This document shows positions 14,779-20,469 of a DNA stretch of 20,469 bases, piece by piece. Origin of the DNA: Candidatus Methanofastidiosia archaeon. Its GTDB lineage: Archaea; Methanobacteriota_B; Thermococci; Methanofastidiosales; Methanofastidiosaceae. The stretch spans positions 1 through 20,469 of the forward strand of contig PWMA01000003.1 in the NCBI GenBank assembly GCA_003558335.1. The letters run 5' to 3'. A program made the translations under genes and the position numbers. Numbering within the stretch: the first letter of the stretch is position 1; every line of letters begins with the position of its first letter. The notes beneath the pieces were generated by a model, which did no database searches, had not been told where the DNA came from, and saw only the letters and a program-made list of their open reading frames with translations.

Positions 14779-15897
14779 CTATTTCCATTTGCCTTTTCTT
14801 AGTTCTTTTAGATTCAAATTTTCTATTCTGCCCTCCATCCCTTTAATTATCTTTAATATTTCTTGGTAGTCATTTATTGTGTAATCTAGTTCTTGCGATA
14901 TATCTAAGGAATATTTTTCTTGTTTTATATTTTCTTTTAGTTGATTGAAAAAAGTGCCTACTGGTTTAAAGGAATCTTCAATTAAAATGCCAGATAAAAA
15001 AATAATAAAAGGTGTTAGTTCACCTGAGTTTCCGACATCTATGCATCTTAGATATATACCTCTTCTTTCAAAGGGAATAACAATCCTCGGATATTTATTT
15101 CGAATAAGTATAAAGTTTAAAAGCTCCCTAGAAACCCTACCATTGCCATCAATAAAGGGATGTATTTCCACAAATTTCTGATGAAAATGGCAAGCAAGTT
15201 CTAATGGAAACATAGTTGATTTTTTTTCATTATACAAGTCTATTAGAATATTAAGTTCATCCTCCAATACTGGAAAAGGAGTGGGATCATAGTCCGAACC
15301 TGAAATAGAAATATCAATATTTCTAAATGTGCCCGCATTTTCATCATCAATATTCTTCATCAGGATTTCATGAACTTTTAGAATAAATTTTATATTTAGG
15401 TCACTCGTGTGATTTTTAACAAAATTAAAAAGTTCTTTGTAATTTAGTACTTCGTGCATTTCTCTCAAAGTATTTCCTGCTGGAGTGTTCTCTTCAAGTA
15501 CAAGTTGTGCATCTCTTAAGGATAAAGTGTTACCTTCAATTGCAGTTGATTCGTGGACATATCTCAGCCTAAGATCATCCTCAAACTTGTCAAAATAGCT
15601 TTTATTAAGTGGTGCCATTAGGTTATTAATGTCTTTCAATCTTTCCAACGTATTTACAAAGGAAGAGGGAAGAATATGTTCCTCGTATTTTGATTTTTTT
15701 GAAAATATTTTTAAAAACTCTGCTTCCAAAAGTATAGTTTGAGTTTTTTGAGTTATTAGAGATTCTATTTCAGATTTAGTGAAAGGTCCTTTTCCAAGAT
15801 AATGAGAAATAGTTTTTACCTTTTCGCCCATTCTTACAGAATGATTTAGATAGTAATAGATTTCTCCCCTAACATTCTTTTTTATTAAATAAACCAT
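14779..15897 (-). CDS. Fic family protein (AMPylase-type) with internal inhibitory motif
   Basis: This 372-aa protein carries a complete Fic motif, HPFIDGNGRVSR (His246-Arg257), with the catalytic His and both anion-binding residues. Such enzymes move AMP or a related group onto a target protein. The inhibitory helix motif S-x3-E-G-N is at 117-123 (STAIEGN), upstream of the Fic core. This makes it a class II enzyme, held off by Glu121. The N-terminus (1-50, KKNVRGEIYYYLNHSVRMG) is a short element seen in archaeal Fic proteins and resembles the start of some transposases. The C-terminal 50 residues are helical and may form a winged-helix or dimer element. No antitoxin gene is adjacent, consistent with self-inhibition. 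ATG 15897 follows a TATA box by about 34 nt. Confidence 0.9.
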   Translation of the reverse strand: MVYLIKKNVRGEIYYYLNHSVRMGEKVKTISHYLGKGPFTKSEIESLITQKTQTILLEAEFLKIFSKKSKYEEHILPSSFVNTLERLKDINNLMAPLNKSYFDKFEDDLRLRYVHESTAIEGNTLSLRDAQLVLEENTPAGNTLREMHEVLNYKELFNFVKNHTSDLNIKFILKVHEILMKNIDDENAGTFRNIDISISGSDYDPTPFPVLEDELNILIDLYNEKKSTMFPLELACHFHQKFVEIHPFIDGNGRVSRELLNFILIRNKYPRIVIPFERRGIYLRCIDVGNSGELTPFIIFLSGILIEDSFKPVGTFFNQLKENIKQEKYSLDISQELDYTINDYQEILKIIKGMEGRIENLNLKELRKGKWK

Positions 15898-15912
15898 ATT
15901 TGATCTCTCTTT

Positions 15913-15938
15913 TAGTACTACATTTTTATAATATTTAT
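15913..15938 (-). promoter_or_regulatory. fic promoter with overlapping palindrome
   Basis: A minus-strand TATA-like AAATATTATAAAAAT (15924-15938) would start transcripts near 15905. The 8-bp palindrome TAGTACTA (15913-15920) lies between the box and the start and could be an operator. Weak evidence. Confidence 0.35.
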
Positions 15939-15971
15939 GCTTTTTAACATTAATTATAGTGGTAAAAATAT

Positions 15972-16098
15972 TAAACTATCTAATAGTTTTAAGAAGTATA
16001 TAATTATACATTATTGTTTATTTTTGATACAAATAAGTCATAATCCTTATAACTAACTCAATTACTTCAAGGAAGATTACATATAAGATAATAGGAGG
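15972..16098 (+). promoter_or_regulatory. argG promoter and leader with two dyads and a strong ribosome-binding site
   Basis: TATATAATTA at 15997-16006 is a good TATA box and predicts a start near 16028, leaving a 78-nt leader that is long for this window. AAACTA (15973-15978) and TAGTTT (15984-15989) form a dyad just upstream of the box. AGTCATAA (16036-16043) and TTATAACT (16047-16054) form a 19-bp imperfect dyad in the leader. AGGAGG (16093-16098) is 7 nt before the ATG. The dyads are candidate operators for arginine control. Confidence 0.45.
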
Positions 16099-16105
16099 AT
16101 TATAG

Positions 16106-17326
16106 ATGGAAGAAATACTAAAAAAATTTGAAGAGGTGGAAATACCTAAAGTAAATAAAGTTGCAGTTGCCTATTCTGGAGGGTTAGATTCTTGCTTATG
16201 TATAGAGCTTCTGAAACGAGTTTATAAAGCTGAAGAGATTGTACCAATAATGGTTGATGTTGGCCAAGGAAAAGAAGAGATTGATCTTGCTTTTGAAAAG
16301 GCAAAGATTTTGGATATAGAACCAATTTTTATAGATGCTATGGAAGAGTTTGTAGATGAATGGTTACCCATGGCCATAATGGCAAACTCAGATTATATGG
16401 GATACCCTGTTAGCACATCAATGACGAGACAATTAATCGCTAAATTAGTGGCTCTGAAAGGCAAAGAGATGGGGTGCGACGCATTGATGGAAGGCTCAAG
16501 TGGAAAAGGAAATGATCAGTATAGGATGCACAACGTTTTCAAATTATTTGCTCCAGAATTAGAAGTTTTAGTTCCAGTAAGGGACTTTGATCTCACAAGA
16601 AAGGAAGAAGAAAAGCTTTGTGATCATTGGGGAGTATGTGTTACAGAAACGGTATCTGGAGGAGATGATAAAACTATATGGTGTCGTTCAATTGCAAGTG
16701 GAGCAATTGACCTTGACCAAGAACTTCCTCATGATATCTGGATGTGGTCAAACCCCCTTGAAAATACACCTGATGAGCCAACAATTGTGGACATCACTTT
16801 TGAAAAAGGAGTCCCAGTGGCTTTAAATGGGAAAAAAGATGGACTTGTAGAGTTATTAACCGAACTTAATAATGCTGGTGGAAAGCACGGAATTGGAAAA
16901 ATAGATATGTTTGAAGAAGGGATAATGAATCTTAAAAGTAGAGAAATTTATGAAGCTCCTGCAGCCAAAATTATTTTAAAAGTTCACCAAGATTTGGAGC
17001 AAATGTGTCTCACAAAAGAAGAAATCTTGTTCAAAAAAATTGTAGATCAGAAATGGGGATATTTGGTATACCATGGCGCATGGTTTCATCCATTAAAAGA
17101 CTCACTTGATAGTTATATTGTCAAAAGTCAAGAGTACATTAACGGCACATACAAATTGAAATTATTCAAAGGAAACATAGAGATAATGAAGAGAGAATCT
17201 AGTACCTCATTGTTTGCTCCTGAGATAAGGTCAATAAAAGTAGGAGGCTTTAATCAAAGGATTTCAAAGGATGCGTCTAAAGTTATGGGGCTTATGTATG
17301 AAGTTTTAGCCAAAAGGCCCAGATAG
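16106..17326 (+). CDS. argG: Argininosuccinate synthase
   Basis: This 406-aa enzyme joins citrulline and aspartate using ATP in the next-to-last step of arginine synthesis. The PP-loop SGGLDS is at 24-29, and the second nucleotide/citrulline region GSSGKGNDQ at 130-138. KSREIYEAPAA near 315 matches the family's substrate-binding block. The length is normal. Some blocks differ from the common form: the usual DENLWGRS region reads DDKTIWCRS (187-195), and the residues before KSREIYE differ. This suggests a divergent subgroup. The start is fixed by AGGAGG 7 nt upstream. It is the first gene of argG-argH-oxidoreductase, and a T-run (17342-17348) between argG and argH may lower readthrough. Confidence 0.93.
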   Translation: MEEILKKFEEVEIPKVNKVAVAYSGGLDSCLCIELLKRVYKAEEIVPIMVDVGQGKEEIDLAFEKAKILDIEPIFIDAMEEFVDEWLPMAIMANSDYMGYPVSTSMTRQLIAKLVALKGKEMGCDALMEGSSGKGNDQYRMHNVFKLFAPELEVLVPVRDFDLTRKEEEKLCDHWGVCVTETVSGGDDKTIWCRSIASGAIDLDQELPHDIWMWSNPLENTPDEPTIVDITFEKGVPVALNGKKDGLVELLTELNNAGGKHGIGKIDMFEEGIMNLKSREIYEAPAAKIILKVHQDLEQMCLTKEEILFKKIVDQKWGYLVYHGAWFHPLKDSLDSYIVKSQEYINGTYKLKLFKGNIEIMKRESSTSLFAPEIRSIKVGGFNQRISKDASKVMGLMYEVLAKRPR

Positions 17327-17370
17327 TTATTTAAATTTTTCTTTTTTTAAAAGTTCTAGGGAGTATCTAA

Positions 17371-18720
17371 ATGACTAAACTTTGGAAAAAAAAGTATGAC
17401 TTGGATAAATCTGTTGAAGATTTTACAGTTGGTGATGATTACCTATGGGATATGAAGCTTGTAAAAGCCGATATATTTGGAAACATTGCGCATTCAACTA
17501 TGCTTGAAAAAATTGGTATTTTATCACAAGAAGAGCTAATAAGCATTAAAAAAAACTTAGTAGAAATTTTTGAGCTTCACCAAAAAGGACATTTCGTAGT
17601 AAAGAAAGAAGATGAAGATATCCATACAGCAGTAGAAAATTTCTTAACAGATAAATTAGGGGATGTTGGCAAAAAGATCCATACTGCAAGAAGTAGAAAT
17701 GATCAGATACTCTTAGACATTAGATTATATTCTAAAGAAAGATTATTTGAAATAATGGAAAATGTTCTAAGTTTATGCAAAGTACTTTTAGAGTTTTCAA
17801 AGGAAAATGAGTTTGTGCCTATGCCGGGTAGAACACATACACAAAGAGCTATGCCTTCGTCGGTAGGGCTCTGGGTAAGTTCTTTTTTAGAAGGTCTTCT
17901 AGATGATCTCTACTTATTAAAGAGCGCTTTCAAACTTAATGATCAATCTCCTCTAGGAAGTGCCGCAAGTTACGGGGTAAACCTAGACATTGATAGAGAA
18001 TATGTGGCAGAACTTTTAGGGTTTGAAAAGGTACAAAATAATGTTTTATATGTAAACAATAGCCGAGGCAAGATAGAGTCTATTATAATATTTTCTTTGT
18101 CCCAGATAATGACAGATCTTTCAAAATTTGCAAGTGATTTAATCTTATTTTCAACACCAGAATTTAATTATTTTACCTTACCAGAAGAATTCTGTGGTGG
18201 TTCAAGTCTTATGCCACAAAAAAGAAATCCAGCTTTACTTGAGCTTACAAGGGCCAAGGCAAATGTAGTTAACTCTTTGCACTTTAGAGTTTTAGGAATA
18301 ATAACTTCCCTTTACTCAGGATACAACAGAGACTTCCAACTTACAAAGGGCCCCTTAGTTGAAAGTTTAGACATAACAGAACAAACTCTATATCTTTTAG
18401 GATATTTCATCCCTAAAATAAAGGTAAATAGAGAAAATCTAATTAACTCTTTCACTCCAGAGGTATATGCAACAGACAGAGTATTGGAACTTGTAAAGGA
18501 AGGTGTTCCATTTAGAGACGCATACAAAGAAGTTGGAATAAATTTAGAAGCCCTTAACAATAGAGATCCAGTTGAAAATATTAAATCTAAAACACATACT
18601 GGAGCTACTGGAAACCTTGGGTTAGAAAAAATAGAAACAATAATAAAAGAAGAGGAAAAAGAACTATTATACAAAAAAGAAAAATTTAAAGATAAAATGG
18701 AGCAGCTAGTCAAGATCTAA
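17371..18720 (+). CDS. argH: Argininosuccinate lyase
   Basis: This 449-aa enzyme splits argininosuccinate into arginine and fumarate. It has all three signature regions of the fumarase/aspartase superfamily: HTARSRNDQ at 104-112, RTHTQRAMP at 154-162 and the mobile loop GSSLMPQKRNP at 277-287, which carries the catalytic Ser. The central part (SPLGSAASYGVNLDIDRE, then NNSRGKIES) differs from the common SPLGAGALAGT form. It looks closer to a lineage I associate with Bacteroidetes-like ArgH, so transfer is possible (inference). AGGGAG lies 7 nt before ATG 17371. Gap to argG is 44 nt, and 15 nt to the oxidoreductase. Confidence 0.94.
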   Translation: MTKLWKKKYDLDKSVEDFTVGDDYLWDMKLVKADIFGNIAHSTMLEKIGILSQEELISIKKNLVEIFELHQKGHFVVKKEDEDIHTAVENFLTDKLGDVGKKIHTARSRNDQILLDIRLYSKERLFEIMENVLSLCKVLLEFSKENEFVPMPGRTHTQRAMPSSVGLWVSSFLEGLLDDLYLLKSAFKLNDQSPLGSAASYGVNLDIDREYVAELLGFEKVQNNVLYVNNSRGKIESIIIFSLSQIMTDLSKFASDLILFSTPEFNYFTLPEEFCGGSSLMPQKRNPALLELTRAKANVVNSLHFRVLGIITSLYSGYNRDFQLTKGPLVESLDITEQTLYLLGYFIPKIKVNRENLINSFTPEVYATDRVLELVKEGVPFRDAYKEVGINLEALNNRDPVENIKSKTHTGATGNLGLEKIETIIKEEEKELLYKKEKFKDKMEQLVKI

Positions 18721-18735
18721 TTTTTAGGAGATTCT

Positions 18736-19965
18736 ATGGAAGAATACGACTATGCAATTATTGGAAGCGGAGCAAGTGGGGCAGCTGTAGCAGAAAAAAT
18801 ATCTTCAGAGTATAATGTCTTAATACTAGAAAAAGGTAAGAATCTTTCATTAAATCAAGCAAAAAATGGTTACTTTAGAGCCTCCTCATTGGAAGATTTT
18901 GAAAAAAACGGTAAGATTGAAATATTGAGTTGTGTTGGCGTAGGTGGAACAACCTTACTAGCTATTGGTAATTACGTTAGAACTCAAGAATTTGAGCTGA
19001 AAAAATTAGGTATTGACATAGAAAAAGAGCTTATAGAAGTAGAAAATGAGTTTAATGTCTCACCTGTTCCAAAAAAAAATATAGGTGAGAGGACAAATCT
19101 GTTTATTGAAAATTCTAAAGAGTTGGGTTACGAGCCAAGGATAATGCCAAAAGGTATTGACTTTGATAAATGTAGAGGATGTGGAAAGTGTAATATGGGG
19201 TGTAAGTTTCAAGCAAAAAAAACTTCACTTCAATATATTGATAAGGCCATTTCTAACGGAGCGGAAATAAAAACTAATTTTGAAGCTTTAAAAATTGAAA
19301 AAAAGTTGAAAAACTTCACGGTTCAAGGTTTAAACGACGGAGTTTCTGAAACCATTAATGCAAAAAATGTTATTTTAAGTGCTGGCGGTCTTGATACTCC
19401 TAAAGTTCTCAATAATTCAGGAATAAAAACGCCGAAAAGGCTTTTTGTCGACACCTTTGTAACGATTGGGGGAAAATGTGGCCAATCTTTCAAAGATGAA
19501 TTGAATATGGCAGCATACATCCCTTTCAAAGATTTTCTTGTATCACCTTATTATTCTGAGAGAATAATCAAAATATTAAAGGAAAGAAAAATAGAATCTG
19601 AAAGAGATAATATAATCGGTTTAATGATTAAAATAAAAGATGACTCTTTGGGGTATGTTGAAAAAAATTCCATAAAAAAATATTGTACAGGAAAGGATGT
19701 ACAAAAGATATCAAATGGTGTTGCTATTGCTTCAAAAATACTAAAAATGTCGGGAGTAGATACAATAGTTTCGACTGAAGCTATAGGTGCGCATCCCGGA
19801 GGAACTGCACCTTTGGGAACTACTTTAGATAATAAATTTAAGACGGAAATGGGATTTTATGTATGTGATGCAAGTATTCTTCCAGAAGCCCCTGGTGCAC
19901 CGCCAATGTTAACACTTATGGCTTTAGGAAAAAAGTTGGGAGAGAATATTCTAAATTCCTCCTGA
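18736..19965 (+). CDS. GMC-type FAD-dependent oxidoreductase with four-cysteine motif
   Basis: This 409-aa flavoprotein starts with an FAD-binding dinucleotide fold (YAIIGSGASGAAVAE, 7-21) followed by an acidic strand end (LILEKGK). Near 146 it has Cys146-x2-Cys149-x2-Cys152-x3-Cys156, the spacing of a [4Fe-4S] ferredoxin site, a feature of one GMC subgroup. The C-terminal GMC block carries His353 (GAHPGGTAPLG) and VCDASILPEAPGAPPMLTLMALG. The family oxidises alcohols or related substrates; this one's substrate is unknown. AGGAG lies 5 nt upstream of the ATG, and it is 15 nt downstream of argH, so it is probably co-expressed, though no arginine-pathway step obviously needs it. Its last 15 nt overlap the convergent TPP-enzyme gene. 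Confidence 0.85.
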   Translation: MEEYDYAIIGSGASGAAVAEKISSEYNVLILEKGKNLSLNQAKNGYFRASSLEDFEKNGKIEILSCVGVGGTTLLAIGNYVRTQEFELKKLGIDIEKELIEVENEFNVSPVPKKNIGERTNLFIENSKELGYEPRIMPKGIDFDKCRGCGKCNMGCKFQAKKTSLQYIDKAISNGAEIKTNFEALKIEKKLKNFTVQGLNDGVSETINAKNVILSAGGLDTPKVLNNSGIKTPKRLFVDTFVTIGGKCGQSFKDELNMAAYIPFKDFLVSPYYSERIIKILKERKIESERDNIIGLMIKIKDDSLGYVEKNSIKKYCTGKDVQKISNGVAIASKILKMSGVDTIVSTEAIGAHPGGTAPLGTTLDNKFKTEMGFYVCDASILPEAPGAPPMLTLMALGKKLGENILNSS

Positions 19966-20469
19966 AGGGACAATCTCATTTGGATCAACAACAATATCCA
20001 ATAGCATGGGACCTTCTGAATCAAGTGTTTCTTTAATCCCTTTTTTAATAGAGTCTTTGTCTTCTATTTTAAGAGCAGATACTCCAAGACCTTTTGCAAC
20101 TGTTGCAAAATCAGGATTACCTAATGAAAATTTGTACTTTCCTCCAAACTTCATATCCTCGTGTTGCTTAATTGTCCCTAATACTCCATTATTTATAAGA
20201 AAAATTTTTACATCGATATTGTTTTCTGAAAGAGTAAGTAGCTCCCCTAAGACCATTAAAATCCCACCATCTCCAGTTATTAGAACTACTCTCTTATCAG
20301 GATTTGATAATTTGGCCCCTAAAGAAGCAGGCAATCCAAACCCCATTGCGCCAAAAGAGTGAGAGCAAATGAATGTCCTTGGAAAATGAACCTTCTTTAA
20401 TAGATGTGTCCAAACTGTTATAGAGCCTGTATCTGCAACGACTATATCTTCTTTATTTAAATTCTGAAG
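19951..20469 (-). CDS. Acetolactate synthase-like TPP-dependent enzyme, C-terminal part (cut by window edge)
   Basis: The reading frame is open to the right edge, so the start lies outside the window and only the last 172 residues are seen. They form the TPP-binding C-terminal domain: the entry block VVADTGSITVW, then SHSFGAMGFGLPASLGAK, then the GDG-x24-NN TPP/Mg motif (GDGGILMV to LINNGVLG), ending GPMLLDIVVDPNEIVPSGG. The pattern best fits the acetolactate synthase large subunit family (branched-chain amino-acid synthesis). Other decarboxylases of the same superfamily cannot be excluded without the N-terminal half. Any ATG inside this stretch is internal. It overlaps the convergent oxidoreductase gene by 15 nt. 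Confidence 0.85.
   Translation of the reverse strand, partial: LQNLNKEDIVVADTGSITVWTHLLKKVHFPRTFICSHSFGAMGFGLPASLGAKLSNPDKRVVLITGDGGILMVLGELLTLSENNIDVKIFLINNGVLGTIKQHEDMKFGGKYKFSLGNPDFATVAKGLGVSALKIEDKDSIKKGIKETLDSEGPMLLDIVVDPNEIVPSGGI

Noticed and set aside
15748..15897. Transposase-like N-terminus of the Fic protein as a mobile-element remnant
   Set aside because: The 50 residues are in frame with an intact Fic gene and resemble other archaeal Fic proteins. No terminal inverted repeats or target duplications are seen.
17327..17370. Separate argH promoter at TATTTAAATTT (about 17328-17338)
   Set aside because: The predicted start would fall within the AGGGAG ribosome-binding site, so it would remove the signal that argH appears to use.
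18312..18713. 133-aa minus-strand frame opposite argH
   Set aside because: argH is intact and conserved across this region; the antisense frame is Ser/Phe-rich without motifs.
20006..20362. 118-aa open frame on the plus strand
   Set aside because: It is antisense to the conserved TPP-binding domain, and its composition (Ser/Pro/Ile-rich, no motif) is typical of a shadow frame.

Overview
The window looks like AT-rich archaeal chromosome. Promoters are TATA/BRE-type boxes about 25 nt upstream of starts. Many genes look leaderless or carry short GGTG/GTGAT ribosome-binding sites. The two tRNA genes lack an encoded CCA end. The gene set (a UbiA-type prenyltransferase, Lrp/RAM regulators, a Trm112-like zinc protein, membrane-anchored propellers) also fits. 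A low-GC euryarchaeote, perhaps from a methanogen-related lineage, is my best guess. The lineage is inference; no marker here fixes it. I see no insertion sequence, CRISPR array or rRNA, and no gene-free stretch longer than about 210 bp.

Layout, left to right. (1) 1-180 is non-coding and rich in dyads. (2) 181-1154 (-) holds a stand-alone Lrp-type RAM domain and a possible PIN-like protein. (3) 1249-4080 (-) is a tightly coupled luxE-luxC pair (acyl-protein synthetase and acyl reductase) without luciferase genes. It is divergent from a UbiA/MenA-like prenyltransferase (4179-5135, +), and the two share one symmetric TATA region. (4) 5200-5351 (+) carries tRNA-Asn(GUU) and a tRNA with anticodon CAU that looks Ile2-like, both under one promoter. 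(5) 5361-7894 (-) encodes an Lrp regulator, a secreted FG-GAP propeller with TPRs and a membrane anchor, and a small TPR protein. (6) 7952-10891 (-) is a three-gene membrane/cell-surface cassette: two single-pass unknown proteins and a Wzy-like polysaccharide polymerase. (7) 10911-12225 (-) is a 52-aa Trm112-like protein, easily missed, followed by an MFS transporter. (8) 12286-13194 (+) is a SerA-type dehydrogenase. (9) 13204-14700 (-) is a secreted propeller with a Pro/Thr stalk, one membrane segment and two cytoplasmic zinc ribbons. (10) 14779-15897 (-) is a Fic protein with an internal inhibitory motif. (11) 16106-19965 (+) is argG-argH followed by a GMC-type flavoprotein with a four-cysteine motif. 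(12) 19951-20469 (-) is the C-terminal part of an acetolactate-synthase-like TPP enzyme, cut by the right window edge.

The most notable features are the luciferase-less luxEC pair facing a prenyltransferase, and the two different membrane-anchored propeller proteins, one ending in cytosolic zinc ribbons and the other co-transcribed with an Lrp regulator. The argG-argH pair appears divergent from the common forms. The right-hand part supports arginine, serine and probably branched-chain amino-acid synthesis; the left and middle parts are mainly envelope, lipid and sensing functions.
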